Source: Chrysochromulina parva (taxonomy: Eukaryota > Haptophyta > Prymnesiales > Chrysochromulinaceae). Taken from it: DNA of 10,979 nucleotides. The notes below the pieces were generated by a model. It saw only the letters and a list, made by a program, of their open reading frames with translations, had not been told where the DNA came from and made no database searches. Position 1 is the stretch's first letter. The number at the start of each line of letters is the position of its first letter. Below, one piece after another: positions 1-6,753 of the stretch. The position numbers and the translations under genes are program-made. The DNA is taken from assembly GCA_002887195.1 (NCBI GenBank), contig PJAB01002014.1:1-10979 (forward strand), written 5' to 3'.

Positions 1-106
1 CGTCCGGTGAGGGAGCTGCGTGTGCTGCTATGGGATATCCTATGTGTCTTAGTGGATATCTCGACCCGTACCCCGTATTGTTCCACGGTGTGTCTGTGTC
101 TCAATA

Positions 107-138
107 ACTCACTCACTCACTCACTCACTCACTCACTC
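107..138. repeat. ACTC tetranucleotide microsatellite, 8 units
   Basis: Eight uninterrupted copies of actc run from 107 to 138. The tract lies in non-coding sequence and is probably length-polymorphic. Confidence 0.97.
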
Positions 139-272
139 GAACACTCCGCACTAAGTGTTAATCCACGCCGAGCGACGCGTCGAAGCGACGCGACCACTGC
201 GTGGCAGTGTTTCGTGTGGTATAGTGGCTGGTCGGTAACTTGTGTGTCGATTCAACTGACCCTTTCGCAATA

Positions 273-290
273 TTTATTACTAAATTTATT
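273..290 (-). terminator. Possible polyadenylation signals (two AATAAA) for the 560-aa gene
   Basis: The plus strand reads tttatt at 273-278 and 285-290, so the minus strand carries AATAAA twice within an unusually AT-rich island of otherwise GC-rich DNA. They lie about 290 bases downstream of the minus-strand stop codon at 577-579, a plausible 3' UTR length. Many protists do not use canonical AATAAA, and the hexamer is easy to find in AT-rich sequence, so this is only a candidate. Confidence 0.3.
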
Positions 291-302
291 ACATTTCGCG
301 CG

Positions 303-323
303 CGGGCGCGCACACCGCGCCCG
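303..323. repeat. GC-rich inverted repeat (8-bp stem, 5-nt loop)
   Basis: The arm cgggcgcg at 303-310 pairs perfectly with cgcgcccg at 316-323 across the loop cacac. It sits beside the AT-rich island at 270-295. No function can be assigned; GC-rich DNA produces such hairpins by chance. Confidence 0.5.
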
Positions 324-353
324 AGGACTCCGAGATGGAATACATGTAACCCG

Positions 354-406
354 CCCATTGAAAGAATTTCGACGTGCTCGCCCTTGAAAGTATTTCGACG
401 TGCTCG
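354..406. repeat. Tandem repeat, two units of 27 and 26 bp
   Basis: Unit one (354-380) and unit two (381-406) share the core ttgaaag-a/t-atttcgacgtgctcg and differ by one indel and one substitution near the start and middle. The copy is imperfect, so the duplication is not brand new. It lies in non-coding DNA. Confidence 0.85.
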
Positions 407-576
407 CTCTGCAAGCGCAAGTGCGATCCACGCTCTGAGTGTGATCCACGCCAATGACGGGAAAACAAGCCACGCGCTGCGCTCTCGGGCACGTGGGCGC
501 CCTTCCGGTAAGCGTCGTCTCGCACATAACCTACTCATCTGAGTCAAGTAATCATCTGAGCGCAAAGGCTCAGAGC

Positions 577-2259
577 TCAGAAGAGCCGTGGCAGAGCCGC
601 GGCCCGCGCCACGGGCCCGCCGCCGATGCACGAGCAAGGGCAGTCGTAGCACTTGAGGCACAGGCAGAGAGGCACGCCCGCGATGTGGATGGGCGATTTC
701 TTCACGATGTGAGGCACGCGTGCGGGCGAGCTAACATGGTGCACGAAGCCGTCGGGATCCGAGGAGCACACTGAGCGGCCAATGTCAGAGAGGGGCTGGC
801 GCGGCATTGAGGGGGACTCAACGAGGAGGTCAAGGGAGCCATTGAGGCCTTCCAGCAGCGTCGCGCCGTCAATCGTACTCCGCGCCGCGGCATAGCGCGC
901 TGCGCTCGAAGCTGTCTCCAGCCGACCAGTCGACGGCGACCCCTGCATATATCGGCTCATGTAGTCTTGATGAGACGATTGCGTCCCTGGCGTGACTCTG
1001 CCGGTCGCCCACGGCGATGCGCCAGCGCCGTGCGACGGCCCGGGAGAAGCGTTCATTGACGTGGTCGGCCCACCGTCGCCGTTAAAATAGGTGACTCCCA
1101 CATCTGAGTCGATGCGCGATAGAGGGGTCGGTGATCGCGGCACGCCGGCCGCAACCTCCGTGGTTGTGGCGGGTCGGTCCGAAGACGCGCGCGCCTGCAG
1201 GCGCAGCTGCGCCTCGTACTCTGCACTCGTAAGTTCAGTGACCACGCCATCTGCGAGAGTATCAGAGAGGGGCAGCGGCATTGGCAGCGACGTGCGCTGC
1301 ACGCGATCGAAGAGGGCCAGACGCTCCTTCTCGCCGCCAGAGGCCGGCGCCTCAGAGGCCATCTTGAGTGCGGACGTGCTCGGTGTGCGCGCGCATCCCC
1401 GAAGAGCAGCACGAGCAGCCTCGATGGGCGGCGGCGCCGTTCGGGTCTCCAATTCGAACGGTATGGACGATGCGTGGCTCGCCAACAGGCCCTCGCCGGC
1501 TGAGCCGCGCGAGAGTGCCGGCGCGCCGCCAAGGCTTGCCGCATAGTGCACGGCGGCGTCCATGGCATAGTTCGCCGAGGCATCAGCTGCGGCGGGCGAC
1601 GAGAACGTCGCCGAATAGCTCGCGGCTCGAGGCAGCGACATCAGGCTGGGTGCTGGGAACAGCTCGCCATTTTTGAGGCTGGGCGACCCGAACGTGGGTG
1701 CATGGGAAGGTGGCGGCACCGGCGGTTTGAATGATGGGCCATGTGCGGCCGCAAACGATGTGGAGCGCGTCCGCGCCATCCAATCCGGCGACTCGCTCAT
1801 TAGCGGCCTGTCCACTGGCAGCGACGCAGTGAAGGAGCTCAATGTGTTGGCCACGTCGCGGAACTCTTGTCGCCGATGGTCATCGTCGTAGGATGGCACC
1901 GTTGACCCGCCCGATCTCAGTGATCTCAAGAACGGGGATGACGTATCGCCGCCGACAGGATTGACGGAGATTGCCTTCGTCGCAGCTGGTGGTCGCTCGG
2001 CAGTTCTACCTGGCGTTGCTATCTTTGGCTCAGCAACCAGAGACGACGATTGCATGTTCGCAATCCCCATACGCTCGCACTCCAGCGACGTCAGCTCGGT
2101 CACGGCCTTCGCCGAAAGGAGATCGTCAGCCTGTCTATTGAGCGCAGCCATCTTCTTGCCGAGATCCACGCTCACCCGGTTCGATGGCGATGACATCGCG
2201 TCGGCAGCAGCCGTCATCGCCGCGAGCCTCTGGCGCGCCTGGCGGAGTGTGTCGTCCAT
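577..2259 (-). CDS. Uncharacterised Ser/Pro-rich, probably disordered 560-aa protein with a Cys-rich C-terminal tail
   Basis: I do not recognise this family. The frame is open from ATG at 2259 (G at +4) to TGA at 577-579, without an evident intron. The N-terminal ~65 residues look helical and charged. The rest is rich in Ser, Pro, Ala and Thr and carries about 16 S/T-P dipeptides, for example near residues 24, 82 and 541-35 of the tail, the usual composition of a disordered CDK/MAPK-type phosphosubstrate. A short motif occurs twice: AVTELTSLECE (residues 52-62) and VVTELTSAEYE (339-349). Near the end, six cysteines fall within 13 residues (532, 534, 537, 540, 542, 544; pattern CxCx2Cx2CxCxC), followed by GGG. 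That tail could bind metal or be S-acylated; this is inference. There is no signal peptide or membrane span. It is divergently transcribed from the transporter gene. Reality of the gene is likely; function is unknown. Confidence 0.75.
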   Translation of the reverse strand: MDDTLRQARQRLAAMTAAADAMSSPSNRVSVDLGKKMAALNRQADDLLSAKAVTELTSLECERMGIANMQSSSLVAEPKIATPGRTAERPPAATKAISVNPVGGDTSSPFLRSLRSGGSTVPSYDDDHRRQEFRDVANTLSSFTASLPVDRPLMSESPDWMARTRSTSFAAAHGPSFKPPVPPPSHAPTFGSPSLKNGELFPAPSLMSLPRAASYSATFSSPAAADASANYAMDAAVHYAASLGGAPALSRGSAGEGLLASHASSIPFELETRTAPPPIEAARAALRGCARTPSTSALKMASEAPASGGEKERLALFDRVQRTSLPMPLPLSDTLADGVVTELTSAEYEAQLRLQARASSDRPATTTEVAAGVPRSPTPLSRIDSDVGVTYFNGDGGPTTSMNASPGPSHGAGASPWATGRVTPGTQSSHQDYMSRYMQGSPSTGRLETASSAARYAAARSTIDGATLLEGLNGSLDLLVESPSMPRQPLSDIGRSVCSSDPDGFVHHVSSPARVPHIVKKSPIHIAGVPLCLCLKCYDCPCSCIGGGPVARAAALPRLF

Positions 2260-2610
2260 GGGCGCCGGCGACTGTGTTTAGCCGCAGCGCTGGCGCTCAC
2301 GCAGTCCGCCTGCACCACAGGGACACCGAGGAGGAGGGGCACGAATCTACCAGAGAGTGCTGCACTCTGCCCTTTGCATCTCTTCTTTGTTTTGAATCGC
2401 GCCCGCGACGACGCGAAATTTTGCTACCGGTACGCACACTGTGAAAAGTCATGTCAGTTCAATCCCACAGGATCGAATTCACGCAAGACGCAGTCCGACT
2501 TGAGACTGCGCATCTCACGTGATCTTCGCGAAGCAAGCCAGTCACTCACCCCTCGTGTGCTCACTGCCGTCGGGGAGTGCTCACTGCCGTCGGGGAGTGC
2601 AGCGCCAGCG
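2260..2610. promoter_or_regulatory. Divergent intergenic region (promoters/5' UTRs of the 560-aa gene and the transporter)
   Basis: These 351 bases separate two start codons facing away from each other, so both promoters must lie here or overlap their genes. I see no convincing TATA box. The plus-strand transporter frame stays open upstream of its chosen ATG back to 2374, but that part has no family resemblance. A perfect 20-bp tandem duplication ends 10 bases before the transporter ATG. Confidence 0.55.
2561..2600. repeat. Perfect 20-bp tandem duplication next to the transporter start
   Basis: The 20-mer tcactgccgtcggggagtgc occupies 2561-2580 and again 2581-2600 with no mismatch. The preceding gtgc (2557-2560) extends the match. 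It ends 10 bases before the ATG at 2611, so it falls in the likely 5' UTR. A perfect copy suggests a recent slippage event or an assembly artefact. Because 20 is not a multiple of three, it would shift any upstream reading frame running through it. Confidence 0.97.
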
Positions 2611-3864
2611 ATGCAGAGTGCCTTGAGCGAGCCCTTCATCACTCCTTCGAAAAGGAAAGGGACCACGGTCGTGACCGCATCTGCTGCACTCGTCAAAGCA
2701 ATCGTCGGGACAGGCATCTTTGCGCTCCCACCAGCAATCCGTGCTAGTGGGTTGCTGCTCGGCTCAGCGGTCTCCTTATTGATGGGCGTGGTCTCCCTAT
2801 TCACAACTTGGACCATGCTCGAGGCTGTGCGTGAGCTACGTCGCCGTGGGCACGCAAAGGATGACGACGGCCGCATCGAGTACACCGCCGTTGCTGGGCT
2901 CTACGCCCCAAGAGCGGAGCGTGTTCTCACCGTCCTTTGTATAGTCGGGCAGTTCGGCAGCTCGCTTGGCTACTTTGCCTTCATCTGCACCTCGGTGCAG
3001 CCGTTTGTCGCGTCGATGATTTCGCGCCCGCAGACCTTTGCCATCATCGCCGCAATCGAAGCCCCACTCATTCTGCTTCGCGACACATCGCACCCAGCCT
3101 TCGAGGCGGCGATGGCGTTTGGCAACGTGGCAGTCGGCCTCGCGCTTTGCACGGTGCTCTGGGGAACGGTGGTTGCACCATCCGAAGCCTACCCGCACCC
3201 TCCAATCAACGAGCTCAAGATTGTCGACCCGGGCGGGATTGGCCTACTGTTCGGTGTGACCCTCATCATGTTCAGCTGCCACCTCGAGTCGGTCTCGATT
3301 GAGGCGGACATGGCGAGCCGCGATCAATTTGATCGTGTGTTGAACCTGACGTTCTGGTCGCTCTTTGTCGTCTACATCGGCTTCGGCCTGGCCGTGTACG
3401 CGTCGCTAGGCGAGGCGACGGGGCGCGTGCACGCCAACCCGAGCGACGCCTCGTCGGCATGGATGGACGCGACAATCATGCAAAACCTCGACGACGGAGC
3501 CTTTGTGATTGCGGTCAAGCTGCTCATGTCGCTCAACCTCGTGATGATGATGCCCATCACGCTGCTGCCCGCGTCGCGCGCCATGGAGCAAATGATCGGC
3601 GCCGGCACGCCCGCCACGCAGGCCCTGGCGCGCCTCGCGATGATCGTCTCCCTTGCCGTCGCAGCAGCACTCTTGCCCGGGTTCGAAATGATAGTCGGGC
3701 TCACCGGTGCGCTCGGCGGTGTCACTTGCTTCACGCTCCCGGTGCTCTGCTACGCGCACTTTTGCGGCGATCGGCTGCCGACGTGGCAGCTCGCGGCGGC
3801 GTACGGCGTGGCTGCGTTTGGCGTGGTCGGCACGTTGTGGAGCTTTGTGCAGCAGCTGACGTGA
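2611..3864 (+). CDS. Amino acid/auxin permease (AAAP) family transporter, SLC36/AVT-like
   Basis: The predicted 417-aa protein is a polytopic membrane transporter, probably moving amino acids with protons at the plasma membrane or an acidic organelle. I count about 11 membrane spans: roughly residues 25-46, 48-72, 104-127, 142-156, 168-188, 208-227, 246-266, 297-319, 338-355, 358-383 and 393-413. TM1 carries VGTGIFALPPAIRASG (32-47), matching the unwound GTGI-LP substrate-site segment of the family. TM6 ends SCHLESVSIEADM (222-234), like the family's glutamate-containing segment. TM10 has the GLTGALGGVTCFTLP pattern (363-377). Length fits the family's usual 400-500 aa. ATG 2611 was chosen because the 79 in-frame residues from an earlier ATG at 2374 show no family similarity. 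Substrate and membrane cannot be read from the sequence. No intron is visible. Confidence 0.88.
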   Translation: MQSALSEPFITPSKRKGTTVVTASAALVKAIVGTGIFALPPAIRASGLLLGSAVSLLMGVVSLFTTWTMLEAVRELRRRGHAKDDDGRIEYTAVAGLYAPRAERVLTVLCIVGQFGSSLGYFAFICTSVQPFVASMISRPQTFAIIAAIEAPLILLRDTSHPAFEAAMAFGNVAVGLALCTVLWGTVVAPSEAYPHPPINELKIVDPGGIGLLFGVTLIMFSCHLESVSIEADMASRDQFDRVLNLTFWSLFVVYIGFGLAVYASLGEATGRVHANPSDASSAWMDATIMQNLDDGAFVIAVKLLMSLNLVMMMPITLLPASRAMEQMIGAGTPATQALARLAMIVSLAVAAALLPGFEMIVGLTGALGGVTCFTLPVLCYAHFCGDRLPTWQLAAAYGVAAFGVVGTLWSFVQQLT

Positions 3865-4546
3865 ACTGATCGCTTCGGGCGCAGGCCGATCGCCGGGCGT
3901 GCAGGCGTGCGCCCGCCGTGCGCCCGCCGGGCGTGCGGGCGTGGGCGCGGGGCGGGGCCCCGGGGCGGCTCGCCGCTCGCGTCGTACTCGCGTCTCGTTG
4001 CGCGCGCGCATCAGAGGCAACTGTGTACCCGGTGATGTGCGGTGCACGTTAAATCCGACCACCCGAGGGATACGCAGGTGTCGTGAAACTCGTCTCGTTT
4101 TTTATCGATTCGACAGTAACGTACGATAGCGGATCGCGTCGCACTGATTCCCGCCGCCCGGGGCCGCACCGCCGCGCCGCCCGGCCGCCGCCGGACACGG
4201 ACCTCGAGACGTCGAGAAAAAAATCTAAAAATGCACGGCGAGCGTCTCGCGACAAATCACCGCGACTCTCGAATGTCTAATCTGAAATCTCGTTGGCACG
4301 TGGGGCACGAGACCGCGGATATGAACTGCCCGAATCGACGACCGACGTGTAGAGCTCGATGTAGAGCCAATAATGATGTAGGGCCGACGGCGACGGTCGC
4401 GGCCGTCATCGAACCTCAAACCGGCGCGGCGGCGAGACACCGCACCCGGACCCGCCCCGCAGCGCCTCAACTCCGAGCTCCGCCGGGATGAACGGATGAA
4501 GTCTCGAGATGAAGTCTTGGCGGCCCTTGGCGGCCCTTCATCATCT
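3865..4546. other. Convergent intergenic region between transporter and FHA gene
   Basis: This is 682 bases between two stop codons that face each other, so it holds both 3' UTRs. The left part (about 3875-3975) is very GC-rich with overlapping direct and inverted copies of gggcgtgc/gcccgcc, able to fold strongly. The middle has two T/A runs (tttttt near 4099; aaaaaaa near 4217). The right end holds short tandem duplications at 4495-4536. I find no protein-like frame, tRNA or other RNA gene. Confidence 0.6.
4495..4536. repeat. Short direct repeats: gatgaagtct x2 and ttggcggccc x2
   Basis: gatgaagtct occurs at 4495-4504 and 4508-4517. ttggcggccc is duplicated in perfect tandem at 4517-4526 and 4527-4536. 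The cluster ends 10 bases beyond the stop of the minus-strand FHA gene, in its 3' UTR. Confidence 0.9.
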
Positions 4547-5758
4547 CTACCTCTTGCGCTTCCCGCCAGACGGCGCCGCCATCCGGTATGTGAACGTCAT
4601 CTTGCAGGTGCCAAGTGAGAAGGCCATGCCGTCGGAGAGCTTGACCTGCTCACTCACGCGCCGTCCTTCCACATAGGTGCCCGAGGAGGAGCCCAAGTCG
4701 AGCAGGTAGCTCTCGCCATCCGGAGAGTGCACAACGGCCGCGTGCTGCCGCGAGACCGAATCATCCTTCACCACGTAGTCGACATGCTGGGCCGAGCGCC
4801 CAAATGAGGTGCAGCGCGTGCGCAGCGGCAGCACCTCCTCCACGTCGCCGCCCGCGTCCAGGTGTGCCAAATATGGATTGGACACCGTGTTCGAGCGCAC
4901 CTCGAGACGGCAGTCGCGCGCAGGCACATCGGCCCACGCAGGTGGCTGCCATTTCTCGACCTTCTGCGGCTCGAGGCCCGTCACGCGGAAGACTGTCGAC
5001 TTGAGCGAACCGAAGCGCAGCGTGCTCCCTTCGATGAGCTTCACCGGATCCTCTCCCACCTTGACCCCCAGCCGCGGCACATGCAGCGTGCGGCCGCTCT
5101 CATCGTACCATGTTCCGTGCGCCGAGTCGAGGTCCTGGATGAAGGTGGCGCTCGACGAGTTGATGATCACTGCGTGCTGCCGCGAAACCGTTGCGTCCAT
5201 GACTACCACATCGGCCTGGGCGCCGTCGCGACCGACGAGGAACGTCGGCTGGCTCGTCAGCATCATGCTGCGCACCATTATCCCGCCCTCGAACGCCTCG
5301 AGCCGCGGCCGGTGCATCACAGGCAGCTTCGACCAGTCGGGCGGCCGCCACCGCCGCGGTGGTGGGCCAGTGGATGTGGACGCCTCATGCTCGGTGACTG
5401 CGCTTCTGCCAGCCGCCTCATCCGGATACCGCGCGGCGGTGTTTGGGAAAGCGTCGCCACCGCCACCTTGTGTGCTGGGATGAGCGGTCGTCTCATCGCC
5501 AACGTTGTCGTCAGCACCAGGATAGGGTCCAATGACTGCAGCATCGTCATCCTCGTCGTCACCATCAGGATAGGGCCCAACGACAGCAGCTTCGTCATCC
5601 TCGTCGTCACCACCAGGATAGGGCCCAACGACAGCAGCTTCGTCATCCTCGTCGTCACCACCAGGATAGGGCCCAACGACAGCAGCTTCGTCGTCACCAC
5701 TTCCGTCGGAAGACGCCATGCGAGCCACCAATACGGCGCTTTCATCAGGCTTTCTCAT
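4547..5758 (-). CDS. Tandem FHA-domain protein with acidic N-terminal repeats, NIPP1-like
   Basis: The 403-aa protein probably recognises phosphothreonine peptides, likely in the nucleus. FHA domain 1 (about 165-260) has GR at 176-177, SRQH at 192-195 and AHGTW at 213-217. FHA domain 2 (about 300-392) has FGR at 319-321, SRQH at 336-339 and SSGTYVEG at 358-365. The conserved phospho-binding Arg, Ser and His are therefore present in both. Each domain is preceded by a matching W-x-PP-x-W segment (WRPPDW at 137-142; WQPPAW at 270-275), reminiscent of the P-x-W lead-in of NIPP1 and kanadaptin FHA domains; this suggests an internal duplication. Residues 22-83 hold about four acidic repeats built on DDEAAVVGPYPGG. 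The last residues, GGKRKR, could be a nuclear localisation signal. Start: Met1 (5758), though Met14 (5719) is equally possible. It shares a 158-bp divergent promoter with the EF-hand gene. Target is unknown. Confidence 0.88.
   Translation of the reverse strand: MRKPDESAVLVARMASSDGSGDDEAAVVGPYPGGDDEDDEAAVVGPYPGGDDEDDEAAVVGPYPDGDDEDDDAAVIGPYPGADDNVGDETTAHPSTQGGGGDAFPNTAARYPDEAAGRSAVTEHEASTSTGPPPRRWRPPDWSKLPVMHRPRLEAFEGGIMVRSMMLTSQPTFLVGRDGAQADVVVMDATVSRQHAVIINSSSATFIQDLDSAHGTWYDESGRTLHVPRLGVKVGEDPVKLIEGSTLRFGSLKSTVFRVTGLEPQKVEKWQPPAWADVPARDCRLEVRSNTVSNPYLAHLDAGGDVEEVLPLRTRCTSFGRSAQHVDYVVKDDSVSRQHAAVVHSPDGESYLLDLGSSSGTYVEGRRVSEQVKLSDGMAFSLGTCKMTFTYRMAAPSGGKRKR
5520..5700 (-). repeat. Coding 48-bp minisatellite in the FHA gene
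   Basis: Units start at 5520, 5568, 5616 and 5664. Units two (5568-5615) and three (5616-5663) are identical. Unit one carries several substitutions. Unit four lacks 9 bp, then ends near 5700. A 48-bp period keeps the frame and encodes 16 residues, read as DDEAAVVGPYPGGDDE and close variants. All indels preserve the frame. Confidence 0.95.
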
Positions 5759-5916
5759 GAGTACAAGTCAGGGCAGCCACTAATTTTGGGTTGACTAGTG
5801 CGTTGCCATGGCGTGATTTTTGCCAAGTTCGAGTTTCTCCGCATAGTTCCAATTCGGTCCCACGAAAAACGACGAGGCGAAAAAAGTCCTCCTTGTTTTG
5901 CGCTTCTGGGTTGAGG
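5759..5916. promoter_or_regulatory. Compact divergent promoter between FHA and EF-hand genes
   Basis: Only 158 bases separate the two divergent start codons (198 if the FHA protein starts at 5719), so both promoters and 5' UTRs must be packed here. A ccaat sequence lies near 5848, and gaaaaa runs lie near 5863 and 5879. No TATA box is apparent. The plus-strand frame is open back to an ATG at 5791, but those 42 residues look non-conserved. Confidence 0.5.
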
Positions 5917-6753
5917 ATGTCAAGCCTGGCACACCTCGACAAGGACGGAGATGGAGACATCGATTCGAGCGAGTGGGCGGCCGGCTACGCGCAGCTTGGC
6001 GCCTCCGCGCCGGGTGTGCCCAACCCCGCCGTCTGGTACGGCACGCTGCCCGATGGCCCGGCCTTCAGGATTACGCAGATCGGCATGGACAAGCTGTACA
6101 GCGCGCCGTCCCAGCTGATCGATCACCCTGAGTACAAAGACGAGACAGGCAAGGGCGTGATTGTCGGCTATGCGGGCCACGTGCCCCGCGCGCGCGACAA
6201 GGTCGGCGGCTCGCCGCTTGGCCACCTCCCAGGAACGCCGGTCTCGCCGAACGGCAAGGTAGGCATTGACATGGAGGCGATGATGAGTGGCAAGTTCAAG
6301 CGCGAGCTGCCGGCGGGGCGCGAGAAGACGTTCGCGCAGCACGAGTGCAAGCCTGACTACACGCCCGAGGCGCGTGACAAGGGTGTTGCGGGCACGCAGA
6401 AGCCAGCGCTGTACGGCGAGGGCATCATTCCGGGCTATGGCGGCCACAAGCAGGGCGCCAAATTCAACTACGGCTCGACTATCTACACCAACGGCAGGCC
6501 AAAGGGCGGCTCTGCGCACGATAACTACGGCGGGCGCAACCTCGCCTCCACGGGCCACGGCGCCGATTCGCTCGCCTCGGGCGACTACAACTACAAGGAC
6601 GGGCGCATCGCGGACGCGTGGATCGACGACCACGGCATGGGCGGCAAAACGGAGGTGTGGCGGCGGGATGCGCAGGGCTTCAAGGACGGCGAGAAGTACA
6701 TTGAGTTCGGTGAGATGGCGCACGTCCAGGTGGGCAAGAACCGCAATCACTGA
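5917..6753 (+). CDS. EF-hand protein with CIMIP2/FAM166-like (DUF2475-type) repeats; candidate ciliary microtubule inner protein
   Basis: The 278-aa product starts with a near-ideal calcium-binding loop, DKDGDGDIDSSE (residues 8-19), with Asp at loop positions 1, 3, 5 and 9, Gly at 6, Ile at 8 and Glu at 12. Only seven residues precede it, so the entering helix is short. Two later segments, VGYAGHVPRARDKVGG (83-98) and IPGYGGHKQGAKFNYGSTIY (171-190), match the IPGYTGHxPxxxxxxGxTYG-style motif of the CIMIP2/FAM166 family. Known members of that family sit inside the doublet microtubules of cilia. The whole protein is Gly-, Tyr- and His-rich without membrane spans, which fits a filamentous axoneme lining protein. 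Family assignment is from motif memory and is moderate. ATG 5917 was chosen over the in-frame 5791 because the upstream 42 residues look like UTR; an upstream exon cannot be excluded. It converges with COG3 and diverges from the FHA gene. Confidence 0.78.
   Translation: MSSLAHLDKDGDGDIDSSEWAAGYAQLGASAPGVPNPAVWYGTLPDGPAFRITQIGMDKLYSAPSQLIDHPEYKDETGKGVIVGYAGHVPRARDKVGGSPLGHLPGTPVSPNGKVGIDMEAMMSGKFKRELPAGREKTFAQHECKPDYTPEARDKGVAGTQKPALYGEGIIPGYGGHKQGAKFNYGSTIYTNGRPKGGSAHDNYGGRNLASTGHGADSLASGDYNYKDGRIADAWIDDHGMGGKTEVWRRDAQGFKDGEKYIEFGEMAHVQVGKNRNH

Larger units (their letters stand above)
1..576. other. Non-coding region left of the 560-aa gene
   Basis: No reading frame here resembles a protein. 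The open frames are short, overlap on both strands and have low-complexity composition. The stretch holds an ACTC microsatellite, a direct repeat agcgacgcg at 171-179 and 184-192, a 10-bp palindrome cgacgcgtcg at 173-182, and a hairpin cactgc-gtg-gcagtg at 195-209. It also has a GC hairpin at 303-323 and a 27/26-bp tandem repeat at 354-406. The word catctgag occurs twice close together just past the stop of the minus-strand gene (near 535 and 552). Part of this stretch is presumably that gene's 3' UTR. The far left may belong to a neighbour outside the window. Confidence 0.6.

Noticed and set aside
217..227. tggtatagtgg resembles the A-box/D-arm start of tRNA-Gly, -Asp or -Glu
   Set aside because: No cloverleaf can be formed around it. 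A proper T-loop (GGTTCGANNCC) and matching acceptor arms are missing, so it is a chance match.
294..301. tttcgcgc, a perfect E2F-type site
   Set aside because: It lies in the 3' region of the only neighbouring gene, with no start codon nearby, and 8-mers of this kind are common in GC-rich DNA.
2374..2610. 79-residue N-terminal extension of the transporter in the same frame
   Set aside because: It has no family similarity, contains the 20-bp duplication, and TM1 already has a normal-length lead from the ATG at 2611.
4862..5794. 310-codon plus-strand frame opposite the FHA gene, with a repeated IRIGPNDSSFVILVV-type pattern
   Set aside because: The repeat is only the antisense reading of the 48-bp minisatellite. 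The FHA domains on the other strand explain the conservation.
5791..5916. 42-residue N-terminal extension of the EF-hand protein
   Set aside because: It is Arg/Ser-rich, without helix or signal-peptide character, and occupies most of the short divergent promoter, so it is more likely 5' UTR.
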